Positions 9,673-16,870 of a DNA stretch of 17,002 bases are shown here, one piece after another. Position 1 is the stretch's first letter. The number at the start of each line of letters is the position of its first letter. Below the pieces are notes generated by a model. The model saw only the letters and a list, made by a program, of their open reading frames with translations, was not told the DNA's origin and searched no databases. Source of the DNA: Alphaproteobacteria bacterium (lineage in GTDB: Bacteria > Pseudomonadota > Alphaproteobacteria > Reyranellales > Reyranellaceae). The stretch covers positions 1-17,002 of the forward strand of contig VBAF01000274.1 in the NCBI GenBank assembly GCA_005884705.1, read 5' to 3'. A program made the translations under genes and the position numbers.

Positions 9673-11130
9673 ATGGCCGATCTTGTCGAGAGTGAAGGGC
9701 TTGCCGAAGCCGAGCGGATCGCGCGGCGCGATCTCGCCCGGCTGAACTATCCTGCCGCCAACTGGGTGCCCGAGCGCCTTACGCCCGATGGAAGGCGCGT
9801 GCTCGACGTGCTGGTGGTCGGCGCCGGCATGTGCGGCCAGACCGCAGGCTGGAATTTGCTGCGCGAGGGCATCCGCAACATCCGGGTGATCGACCAGGCG
9901 CCGTACCGCCGCGAGGGGCCGTGGAACACCACGGCGCGCATGCCGATCCTGCGTTCGCCCAAGCACCTGACCGGGCCCGATCTCGGCGTGCCGTCCCTCA
10001 CCTTCCGCGCCTGGTACGAGGCGCAGCACGGGCTCGACGGCTGGGACAAGCTCTACAAGGTGAAGCGCCTCGACTGGATGGATTACCTGTTGTGGGTGCG
10101 CAAGGTGGTCGACCTGCCGGTCGAGAACGGCGTGGCGCTGCAGCGCGTCGAGCCCGGCGAGCGGTACCTCGAGGCAACCCTGTCGACCGGCGAGAGGGTC
10201 CATGTCCGCAAGCTCGTGCTGGCCAACGGCCGCGACGGCGCGGGCGGATTCAAATGGCCGAAGTTCCCCTCGTTCGATCCGAACGATCGCAAGGGCAAGG
10301 CCTTCCACACGCTCGAAGAGATCGACTTCGGCACGTTCGCCGGCAAGCGCATCGGCGTGCTGGGCGTGCTGGCGACCGCGGTCGACAATGCGGCGACGGC
10401 GCTCGAAACCGGCGCGCGCGAGGCGATCTGCTATGCCCGGCGTCCGCACCTGCCGCAGGTCAACAAGTCGAAGGGGGTCTCCTTCGCCGGCTTCCAGCGC
10501 GGCCAGGCCATGCTCGACGATGACTGGCGCTGGAAGATCTACACCTACATGCTGGCCGCCGGCTCACCGCCGCCGCACGAATCGGTGCTGCGGGTGCAGA
10601 AGCTGCCGGGCTTCGGCTTCCGCTTCGCCGAGCCGTGGCTCGACGTGATGATCGATAGCGACGGCGTCACCGTGAAGACCAGCAAGGCCATCGAGCGCTT
10701 CGACGCCGTGCTGATGGGTACCGGCTTCGATGTCGACATGAGCCGCCGGCCCGAGCTCGCGGCCTTCGCGGACAACATCAAGACGTGGGGCGACACGCGT
10801 TCGCCCAAGGACGCCAATGCCAATGCCGAGGCGGCGCTCTATCCCTATCTCGGGCCGGGCTTCGAGCTGAGGGAGAAGGCACTGGGCCGCACGCCGCGGC
10901 TTGGCGACATTCATTTGTTCAACTGGGGCAGCATCCTGAGCCAGGGCGCTCTCGCGGGCGACATTCCCGGCCTGTTCGTCGGTTCGCCGCGGCTCGTCCA
11001 GGCAATTTCGCATAGCCTGTTCAGGGCCGACGTGGCGCAGCACGTCGAGAACATGTTCAATCAGGAGGATCCCGAGCTCGCGCCGACGGACTACTTCGTG
11101 CCGCGGGACAAGCGGGCCGGCACTCTCTAG
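9673..11130 (+). CDS. FAD-dependent, NAD(P)-binding oxidoreductase (flavin monooxygenase-like)
   Basis: 485-aa two-dinucleotide-domain flavoprotein. The FAD Rossmann motif is VLVVGAGMCGQTAGWNLL (G50, G52, G55), ending in an acidic strand RVIDQAP. A second Rossmann-like segment is RIGVLGVLATAVDNAATALE (227-246), where the usual second glycine of GxGxxA is a leucine. The block DAVLMGTGFDVD is the ATG-type motif near the C-terminus of such proteins. It resembles class B flavoprotein monooxygenases or lysine/ornithine hydroxylase-like proteins, but I do not see a clean FxGxxxH-type fingerprint, so hydroxylase activity is not proven. Its ribosome-binding site is weak. It is followed 10 nt later by a GMC oxidoreductase gene, making a likely operon of two flavoproteins plus a lipoprotein. 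Confidence 0.85.
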   Translation: MADLVESEGLAEAERIARRDLARLNYPAANWVPERLTPDGRRVLDVLVVGAGMCGQTAGWNLLREGIRNIRVIDQAPYRREGPWNTTARMPILRSPKHLTGPDLGVPSLTFRAWYEAQHGLDGWDKLYKVKRLDWMDYLLWVRKVVDLPVENGVALQRVEPGERYLEATLSTGERVHVRKLVLANGRDGAGGFKWPKFPSFDPNDRKGKAFHTLEEIDFGTFAGKRIGVLGVLATAVDNAATALETGAREAICYARRPHLPQVNKSKGVSFAGFQRGQAMLDDDWRWKIYTYMLAAGSPPPHESVLRVQKLPGFGFRFAEPWLDVMIDSDGVTVKTSKAIERFDAVLMGTGFDVDMSRRPELAAFADNIKTWGDTRSPKDANANAEAALYPYLGPGFELREKALGRTPRLGDIHLFNWGSILSQGALAGDIPGLFVGSPRLVQAISHSLFRADVAQHVENMFNQEDPELAPTDYFVPRDKRAGTL

Positions 11131-11140
11131 GGGGAACGTG

Positions 11141-12736
11141 ATGCAGGCGGACTTTGTCGTGGTCGGCGCGGGCTCGGCGGGCTGCACCGTTGCGGCGCGG
11201 CTGTCGGAGACCGGCGCCTCGGTGATCCTGCTCGAGGCGGGACCGACCGACTGGTATCCCTGGATCCACATACCGGCGGCGATGCGCAAGCTGCTGCGCA
11301 ATCCGCTGGTGAACTGGAACTACACGACAGAGCCGGAACAGAGCTCGGGCGAACGGCGGCTCGACTGGCCGCGCGGCCGCACCTTGGGCGGCACCTCCTC
11401 GATCAACGGCATGCTCTATGTGCGCGGCGCGCCGGCCGACTTCGACGGCTGGGCGCAGATGGGCTGCCGCGGCTGGAGCTATGACGACGTGCTGCCCTTC
11501 TTCAGGAAGGCCGAGACCTACGCGCAGAAGGGCGACCCCGAGGTGCGCGGCCAGGACGGGCCGCTCAAGGTCGAGGACTACCGCACCATCCTGCCGCTCA
11601 CCCATCATTTCGTGAAGGCGGCGCAGGAGGCGGGCTTCCCCTTCAATCCCGACCTCAACGGCCACCAGCGCTACGGCGTCGGCTACTCGCAGATGACGCG
11701 GCGCGGCCGCTGGCGCGGCTCGACGGCTCAGACTTTCCTGCGCGAGGCGAAGCACCGGCCAAATCTCCGGGTCGAGACCGACGCGCAGACCGGCAAGCTG
11801 CTGTTCGAGGGCAAGCGATGCATCGGCGTCGAGTTCATCCGCGGCGGCAACACGACGACGGTCAAGGCGAACCGCGAGGTGATCGTGTCGGGCGGCACGG
11901 TGAACTCGCCGCACATCCTGCAGGTCTCGGGCATCGGCCCGGCCGCGCACCTGCAGTCGCTCGGCGTTCCCGTGCTGCATGACCTGCCGGGCGTTGGCGC
12001 CAACCTGATCGACCACTACGTGATCCGTCTGGTGCATCGGATACAGGGCACGCGCACGGTGAACGAGCTGGCGCGCTTTCCCGGCTATCTGCCCGAGATC
12101 CCCAAGTTCTTCCTGATGGGCAACGGCGCGCTCACCTTCGGCGTCACCACCGCGCAGGTCTTCGCCGACAGTCGCGAGGGCCTCGCCTCGCCCGACCTGC
12201 AGCTGCTGTTCACGCCGGGCAGCACCAACACGCTGAAGTTCGGCCAGCTCGACGACAAGCCGGCGATGAGCTGCGTGGTCTGCGTGGTCAAGCCCGACAG
12301 CCGCGGCACCGTCATGGCGACCTCGGCCGATCCCTTCGCACGGCCGGCGATCAAGCCCAACTACTTCACCAGCCGCACCGACGAGCTGGCGCTGCTGGGC
12401 GGCACCCGGCACGTACGGCGCATCTTCAGCCAGCCCGCGCTCGCCCCGTACAGCCTCGGCGAGACCTCGCCCGGCCCCGACATCCGGAGCGACGACGAGG
12501 TCGTGTCGTATGCCCGCAAGTTCGGCAACACGCTCTATCATCCGGTCGGCACCTGCAAGATGGGCGAGGATCCGCGCGCGGTGGTCGATTCGCGCCTGCG
12601 GGTGCGCGGCATCCAGGGCCTGCGGGTAATCGACGCCTCGGTGATGCCGACGCTGACCACCGGCAACACCAACGCGCCGACCATCATGATCGGCGAGAAG
12701 GGCGCGGCGATGATCAAGGAGGATGCGCTATCATGA
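11141..12736 (+). CDS. GMC family oxidoreductase (alcohol/choline dehydrogenase-like)
   Basis: Full-length FAD-dependent GMC oxidoreductase, 531 aa, presumed to oxidise an alcohol. It begins MQADFVVVGAGSAGCTVAAR, the FAD motif, then LLEAGPTDWYPW. GMC signature 1 reads GRTLGGTSSINGMLYVRG and signature 2 SGGTVNSPHILQVSGIGP. The C-terminal catalytic part has the histidine in YHPVGTCKMGEDPRAVVDS and the asparagine in TTGNTNAPTIMIGEKGA. A GTG codon lies directly before the ATG at 11141; the ATG has the better 6-nt spacing from GGGGG. Its stop overlaps the lipoprotein start (ATGA). It shares many motif positions with the GMC protein at 1-1123 but is clearly diverged. The electron acceptor (oxygen or a respiratory carrier) and substrate are unknown. 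Confidence 0.95.
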   Translation: MQADFVVVGAGSAGCTVAARLSETGASVILLEAGPTDWYPWIHIPAAMRKLLRNPLVNWNYTTEPEQSSGERRLDWPRGRTLGGTSSINGMLYVRGAPADFDGWAQMGCRGWSYDDVLPFFRKAETYAQKGDPEVRGQDGPLKVEDYRTILPLTHHFVKAAQEAGFPFNPDLNGHQRYGVGYSQMTRRGRWRGSTAQTFLREAKHRPNLRVETDAQTGKLLFEGKRCIGVEFIRGGNTTTVKANREVIVSGGTVNSPHILQVSGIGPAAHLQSLGVPVLHDLPGVGANLIDHYVIRLVHRIQGTRTVNELARFPGYLPEIPKFFLMGNGALTFGVTTAQVFADSREGLASPDLQLLFTPGSTNTLKFGQLDDKPAMSCVVCVVKPDSRGTVMATSADPFARPAIKPNYFTSRTDELALLGGTRHVRRIFSQPALAPYSLGETSPGPDIRSDDEVVSYARKFGNTLYHPVGTCKMGEDPRAVVDSRLRVRGIQGLRVIDASVMPTLTTGNTNAPTIMIGEKGAAMIKEDALS

Positions 12737-13071
12737 AGCTCGCGATGTCTTGCCTGGTCGCGGCGGCGACGCTGCTGGCCGGTTGCTACAAGGTCGACCC
12801 ACTGGAAGGCACGCAGGCCGAGCCGATCACGGTCGAAGGGCGCAAGTTCACGGTGCGCGTCGGCTCGACCGGCGTGCCCAACCAGTATCGCCTGCTGGTG
12901 CAGCGCTCGACGATGGTGATCAACCCCGACTACGAGCTGGAAGCCGAGCGCGCCCGAGAGGTGGCACGGCGGATCATGGAGCGGACCTGCAAGGGCCGGC
13001 CCTACAGCCAGGCGGTCGAGGGCATGGAGGGCGTCAACTACAAGTCGGTGTTCAGCTGCCTTCAGACCTAG
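12733..13071 (+). CDS. Small putative lipoprotein, function unknown
   Basis: 112-aa protein with a lipoprotein signal peptide: MKLAMSCLVAAATLLAGC, lipobox LLAGC, with the lipidated cysteine at 18. Tyr follows the Cys, so there is no inner-membrane-retention Asp at +2. The mature part is about 95 residues with two more cysteines (in RTCKGRPY and VFSCLQT) that could form a disulfide in the periplasm. I do not recognise the domain. The start overlaps the stop of the GMC gene by 4 nt (ATGA), so the two are almost certainly co-translated. A link to the flavoproteins, such as an anchor or accessory factor for an exported or membrane-bound complex, is conceivable but unproven. The upstream GMC protein has no obvious signal peptide. 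Confidence 0.8.
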   Translation: MKLAMSCLVAAATLLAGCYKVDPLEGTQAEPITVEGRKFTVRVGSTGVPNQYRLLVQRSTMVINPDYELEAERAREVARRIMERTCKGRPYSQAVEGMEGVNYKSVFSCLQT

Positions 13072-13075
13072 ACGG

Positions 13076-13100
13076 CGACGGCCGCCCGCGGGGTCCGTCG
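13076..13100. terminator. Weak hairpin between convergent genes
   Basis: CGACGG (13076-13081) pairs with CCGTCG (13095-13100) around a 13-nt GC-rich loop in the 31-nt gap between the convergent lipoprotein and ThDP enzyme genes. Position suggests a shared terminator, but there is no T-run on either side, so it is a weak call. Confidence 0.25.
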
Positions 13101-13102
13101 GC

Positions 13103-14779
13103 TCAGTGCTGCCTTGTCTCGAACTCGTGGAACTCGCTCATGAATGGCGCGGCGACGGCGGCGTTCAGCTTGCAGTCGAGGAACAGCGGCCCGTCCGGTC
13201 GGGCCAGCATTGGCGCCAGCTTCTCGAGATCGTCGAGCGTGCGCACGGTCGCTGCCTGGAAGCCGAAGGCCTCGGCGATCGGCGCATAATCGACGTCGGG
13301 GAACACCGACTTCGCCACCGGCAGGTCGCGCATCTTGAGAAAGTGCAACTCCGCGCCATAGGCGCAATCGTTCATCAGCACGACGACCAAGGGCAGGTCC
13401 TCGCGCACCACCGTCTCGAGCTCTCCCATCGTCATCAGGAAGCCGCCGTCGCCGATCACCAGAATCGTGGTCTCAGCCGGCCGCGCCTTGGCCACGCCCA
13501 GCGCCGTGCCGAAGCCGAGCCCGATCGAGGCGAAATCGCTGGTCAGCTTGAAGTGGCCCGGCCCGGGCACGGAAAGATAGGGCACGATGCCGAGGAAGTT
13601 GCCGGCGTCGTAGACCAGATTGCGGTTCGGCGGCAGAAGCTTGTCGAGTGCCGCGCCGAGCGCGCGCGGATCGATCGTGCGCGCCGTGTTGGCCGGCTGG
13701 AAGTCGCGGGCGATGTCGAATTCGGCGAGGAAGCGCAGCGTCTCTTCGGAGCGGAACGGCCGCTCGGCGTTCGAGCCGGCCGGCAGCGCCGCCAGCAGGG
13801 CTTCCGCCGCCAAGCGCGCATCCCCGACCACGGCGACATCGGCGGGATGCCAGCGGCCAATGTTGCTGCGACTGGTATCGACCTGGACGAGCGGCACCTT
13901 GGGCAGCGAATGGCCGAAGCTCATGGTGAGAAGGTTGAGCCCGGCGCCGAACACCAGGACGCAATCTGCCTCGGCAATCATCCGCCGGGCGGCGGAATGC
14001 GAAAACGAGCCGACGATCCCGAGATTGCAGGGATGGCCACGGAACAGGTCCTTGCCGCGGGCCGAGGTGACCAGCAGGGCGCCGATCCGGTCGGCGAGCT
14101 GCTCGAGCGCTGCCTTGGCACTGGCGCGGTGCGCGCCGAGGCCGGCGATGATCAGCGGCTTGCGGCTTTGCCGCACCACGGCGACGGCCGCTTCGATCGC
14201 CTGCGGCCGCGGCGCGGCCGGCGCCGGCTGAGAGCGCTTCGGCTGAGGCGCCGCGGCCCCATCGGCAACATCCATGTCGGCCAGTTGGACGTTGACCGGC
14301 AGCAGCAACGCCGCCGTCCCGCCTTGCAGCGCCGCCGCGGCGGCGTCCGCCAAAGCCCCCCGGGCGGCCGCGGGGCTGGTCGCGACGAAGGTCCGGATGC
14401 CGGCCGCGCCGAGCACACCGGTCGCGTTGAAGCCCTTGTAGTCCGGACCGATCGAATTGGCGGCGCCGGTCGACACCGCCGCCTCGCCATAGATGATCAG
14501 CACGCGTGAGCCGGTGCGGCTGGCATAGGTGGCGGCGTGCAGCCCGTTCGCCGTGGCCGGTCCGCGTCCGATCACTGCGACGCCGAGACCGCCGGTGCGA
14601 TAGGCATAACCCTCGGCCATCGCGATCGCGTTGTTCTCGTGCCGCGCGCCGTAGAAGCGGATGCCGGAACTGTCGAGCGCCGTGGCAAACACCGCGGTGT
14701 CGTCGCTCATCAGGCCGAAGACCTGCTCGACGCCCAGCGCCTTCATGTCGTCCACCAGGACTTGGTAAGTCGCGGTCAT
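13103..14779 (-). CDS. ThDP-dependent enzyme, acetolactate synthase-like
   Basis: 558-aa thiamine diphosphate enzyme with the three-domain layout of the acetolactate synthase/oxo-acid decarboxylase superfamily. The pyrimidine domain shows ALGVEQVFGLMSDDTAVF and the activating glutamate E48 in RHENNAIAMAEGYAY. The pyrophosphate domain shows GDGGFLMTMGELETVVREDL with Asn at the proper distance (VVLMNDCAYG). The frame extends upstream to 14827, but the ATG at 14779 follows AGGAGG with 6-nt spacing and gives MTATYQVLVDDMKALG, a typical start. It is not the usual biosynthetic IlvB: there is no adjacent small subunit and the sequence is atypical. The reaction (decarboxylase, carboligase or lyase) is open. 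It is clearly different from the benzoylformate decarboxylase-like protein at 7986-9632. Its leader contains a 7-bp hairpin and a long inverted repeat further up. Confidence 0.9.
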   Translation of the reverse strand: MTATYQVLVDDMKALGVEQVFGLMSDDTAVFATALDSSGIRFYGARHENNAIAMAEGYAYRTGGLGVAVIGRGPATANGLHAATYASRTGSRVLIIYGEAAVSTGAANSIGPDYKGFNATGVLGAAGIRTFVATSPAAARGALADAAAAALQGGTAALLLPVNVQLADMDVADGAAAPQPKRSQPAPAAPRPQAIEAAVAVVRQSRKPLIIAGLGAHRASAKAALEQLADRIGALLVTSARGKDLFRGHPCNLGIVGSFSHSAARRMIAEADCVLVFGAGLNLLTMSFGHSLPKVPLVQVDTSRSNIGRWHPADVAVVGDARLAAEALLAALPAGSNAERPFRSEETLRFLAEFDIARDFQPANTARTIDPRALGAALDKLLPPNRNLVYDAGNFLGIVPYLSVPGPGHFKLTSDFASIGLGFGTALGVAKARPAETTILVIGDGGFLMTMGELETVVREDLPLVVVLMNDCAYGAELHFLKMRDLPVAKSVFPDVDYAPIAEAFGFQAATVRTLDDLEKLAPMLARPDGPLFLDCKLNAAVAAPFMSEFHEFETRQH

Positions 14780-14806
14780 GGTCGTCCTCCTGAGGCACAA
14801 GGGAGC

Positions 14807-14823
14807 GCGGGCCTCCGGCCCGC
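14807..14823. promoter_or_regulatory. GC hairpin in the leader of the second ThDP enzyme gene
   Basis: GCGGGCC-TCC-GGCCCGC is a perfect 7-bp stem with a 3-nt loop, 28-44 nt upstream of the ThDP gene start. On the plus strand it is followed by CTTTTCTTTC, which looks terminator-like, but no plus-strand gene ends here. A leader hairpin for the minus-strand gene is as likely. Confidence 0.35.
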
Positions 14824-14842
14824 TCATGCTTTTCTTTCATGC

Positions 14843-14936
14843 TCCTCTCCCCCGCTAGGGGGAGAGGCTGGGTGAGGGGGCATCGAAAGCTCGCGCAACC
14901 CCCTCACCTAACCTCTCCCCCTAGCGGGGGAGAGGA
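14843..14936. repeat. Paired palindromic repeat (two hairpins in inverted orientation)
   Basis: Two 38-nt arms, 14843-14880 and 14899-14936, are inverted copies matching at 36 of 38 positions, separated by 18 nt (CATCGAAAGCTCGCGCAA). Each arm is itself a palindrome: CCTCTCCCCC-GCTA-GGGGGAGAGG at 14844-14867 and its counterpart with loop TAGC at 14912-14935, both perfect 10-bp stems. The tail GGTGAGGGGG / CCCCCTCACC completes the outer pairing. This looks like a REP/BIME-type or small non-autonomous mobile repeat; similar C-rich CCTCTCCCC units are widely dispersed in proteobacterial genomes. It ends 13 nt before the first recognisable codon of a truncated alcohol dehydrogenase. Confidence 0.92.
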
Positions 14937-14937
14937 A

Positions 14938-15843
14938 CATGACCATCAGTACCGCCGGCCGAAAAGCCACGCGACCGGCACCATCGCCGGGCACGAACCG
15001 TGCGGCGTGGTCGTCGCCGTGGGCTCCGGCGTGACCGACGCCGAGGCGAAGGTCGGCGATCGCATGATGGTGCACCACTACCAGGGCTGCACCCAATGCA
15101 GCCATTGCCGGTCCGGCTGGCAGCAGCTCTGCCAGGAGGTGCCGGTAAAGGTCTACGGCGGCAATTCGCACGGCGGGCACGCCCGGTACCTGAAGGTGCC
15201 GGCCAATACGATGGTGCCGCTGCCCGATGCGCTGAGCTTCTCCGCTGGTGCCGCGATCTCCTGCGGCTCGGGGACGGCCTATGGCGCGCTGCGGCGCCTG
15301 AATCTCTCCGGCCGCGACACCATCGCCATCTTCGGTCAGGGGCCGGTCGGCCTGGCCGGGACGCAATTCGCCAAGGCGATGGGCGCGCGGGTGATCGCGC
15401 TCGACGTCAACCCGCAACGGTTAGCGCGCGCCAAGGAGTTCGGCGCCGACGAGCTGGTCGATCCCGGCTCCAACGATCCGGTCGCGGCCATCAAGGAGCT
15501 GACGCACGGCCGCTACGCCGACCTCACGCTCGACACGTCGAGCAACCGGGAGGCGCGCCTCAACGCCATCCGCAGCACCAAGGTCTGGGGCACGATGTGC
15601 TTCGTCGGCGAGGGCGGCGACGTGACGATCGACGTCAGCCCGCACCTGCTGCGCCGGCAGCTCAACCTGATCGCCTCCTGGACATTCTCGACGGTCATCC
15701 AGGCGGAGTGCGCCGAGTTCTGTGTCGAGCGCGGGATCGACGTCGACAGGCTGTTCACGCACCAGTGGACGCTCGACCAGGCGGACGAGGCCTACACGCT
15801 GTTCGACAAGCAGTCGGACGGCAAAGGCGTTTTCCTGATCTGA
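14938..15843 (+). pseudogene. Zinc-dependent alcohol dehydrogenase, N-terminus missing
   Basis: Medium-chain zinc alcohol dehydrogenase remnant. Homology begins at about 14950 with YRRPKSHATGTIAGHEPCG and continues in frame to the stop at 15843, about 297 residues against the usual 340-350. Missing are roughly the first 45-50 residues, including the first catalytic zinc cysteine (the CGSD region). Kept are the GHE catalytic ligands, the structural-zinc cysteines in GCTQCSHCRSGWQQLC (C-x2-C-x2-C-x7-C), the pocket segment ISCGSGTAYGAL, the cofactor motif IFGQGPVGLAG and an Asp in ALDVNP that favours NAD. No in-frame start with a ribosome-binding site is near the break. The frame stays open upstream through the repeat to an ATG at 14839, so a repeat-encoded N-terminus is possible but would still lack the zinc cysteine. 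Probably non-functional. It converges on the Bug receptor gene (7-nt gap). Confidence 0.85.
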
Positions 15844-15850
15844 AGGGCGA

Positions 15851-16813
15851 TCAGTCGATCGTCGCGCCGACGGTCTTCACCACCTCGGCCCATTTCAGGC
15901 GGTCGTTGTGGACCGTCGCCTTGAACTGCTCGAGCGTCTCGTAGCGCGGGGTGTTGCCGAGATCGGCCATCTTCTTCTGCGTTTCGGGATCGTCGAGCGC
16001 GACCTTCAGCGCGGCGTTCATCTTCTGCGCGATCGGCTGCGGCAGGCCCTTGGGCGCGAAGATGCCGAACCAAGTGTAGCTCTCGTAGCCCGCCACGCCC
16101 GCCTCGTCGATCGTCGGGATGTCGGGGATCGCCGGCACGCGCTTGCTGGTGGTGACGCCGAGCAACCGCACCTTGCCGGCGCGCCAGTGCGGCAGCGCCG
16201 TCTGCACCTGGTTGAAGATGCAGCAGACATCGCCGGCCAGCACGCCCTGGATCGCCTCCGGCCCGCCCTTGTAGGGCACGTGCACCATGTCGAGCCCGGC
16301 CTTGTGCACGAACTCGGCGAAGGCGAGATGGGTGCCGGTGCCGTTGCCGGTCGAGGCGTAGTTGTACTTGCCGGGCGCCGCCTTCACCTTGGCGATGAAG
16401 TCCTTGACCGAGCCGGCGTCGATCACGTTGGGGTTGATCATCAGCACGTTGGAGACGTCGTTCAGGCTCGAGACCGGCGTGAAGTCGGCCTCGACGTCGA
16501 ACGACAGCCGCTTGTAGAGCGCGGCATTGACGCCGTGCGTCGCCGCGGTGCCGAGCAGGAAGGTGTAGCCGTCGGGCGCCGCACGGGCGACCAGCTCGGA
16601 GGCGACGTTGCCGCCGGCGCCGGGCTTGTAATCGATCACCAGCCGCTGGCCGAAGGTCTTCTCGAGCGACGGCTGCAGCATGCGCGCCACCACGTCGACG
16701 CCCGAGCCGGCCGGGAAGCCCATGTCGATCGTGATCGGCTTGGTCGGCCAGTCCTGGGCGTGCAGCGCCGCCGGAAGGACGAGGGCCAGGGCGGTCAGCA
16801 GGAATCGGAACAC
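15851..16813 (-). CDS. Bug/TctC family tripartite tricarboxylate transporter substrate-binding protein
   Basis: Periplasmic solute receptor of the Bug family, 320 aa, normal length. The signal peptide MFRFLLTALALVLPAALHA (first codon GTG) has likely cleavage before QDWPTKPI. Typical family blocks follow: MGFPAGSGVDVVAR, YKPGAGGNVASELVARA, APDGYTFLLG, TGNGTGTHLAFAEF and HVPYKGGPEAIQGVLAGDV. The start is a GTG at 16813, 7 nt after GGAGA; I see no better ATG nearby. No TctA/TctB membrane partners are in the window, which is usual for this family in genomes where many receptors are orphans. Ligands are generally carboxylates, aromatic acids or similar; the ligand here is unknown. It is divergent from the acyl-CoA dehydrogenase gene (57-nt gap). 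Confidence 0.94.
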   Translation of the reverse strand: MFRFLLTALALVLPAALHAQDWPTKPITIDMGFPAGSGVDVVARMLQPSLEKTFGQRLVIDYKPGAGGNVASELVARAAPDGYTFLLGTAATHGVNAALYKRLSFDVEADFTPVSSLNDVSNVLMINPNVIDAGSVKDFIAKVKAAPGKYNYASTGNGTGTHLAFAEFVHKAGLDMVHVPYKGGPEAIQGVLAGDVCCIFNQVQTALPHWRAGKVRLLGVTTSKRVPAIPDIPTIDEAGVAGYESYTWFGIFAPKGLPQPIAQKMNAALKVALDDPETQKKMADLGNTPRYETLEQFKATVHNDRLKWAEVVKTVGATID

Positions 16814-16838
16814 GAAACTCTCCTCGAACGACTGTTGC

Positions 16839-16844
16839 TACAAT
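16839..16844 (+). promoter_or_regulatory. Possible -10 element for the acyl-CoA dehydrogenase gene
   Basis: TACAAT lies 26 nt before the ATG at 16871 in the 57-nt divergent gap, a plausible -10 box. No good -35 (TTGACA-like) hexamer is at the right distance, so this is a weak call. Confidence 0.2.
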
Positions 16845-16870
16845 GCTGGGGCAACCACGAAGGAAAAACC

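Noticed and set aside
8019..9695. 558-codon open frame on the plus strand opposite the benzoylformate-decarboxylase-like gene
   Set aside because: It is Arg/His/Asp-rich, with no recognisable motif, and is a shadow of a clearly real gene in GC-rich DNA.
8347..10449. 700-codon open frame on the minus strand
   Set aside because: It spans the ThDP gene in a wrong frame and the FAD oxidoreductase gene antisense; its composition is typical of GC-rich shadow frames.
13106..14509. 467-codon plus-strand frame opposite the second ThDP gene
   Set aside because: It has no domain pattern; the opposite strand carries full ThDP motifs and a strong ribosome-binding site.
7986..14779. Calling either ThDP enzyme the biosynthetic acetolactate synthase IlvB
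   Set aside because: There is no small regulatory subunit next to them, and the pocket sequences differ from the biosynthetic enzyme; the context is catabolic.
14843..14936. CRISPR-like repeat pair
   Set aside because: There are only two units, inverted to each other, with no array of spacers and no cas genes nearby.
14939..14980. ATG at 14939 as start of the alcohol dehydrogenase
   Set aside because: It reads MTISTAGRKATRPAP in a different frame from the ADH homology, so it cannot start that protein.
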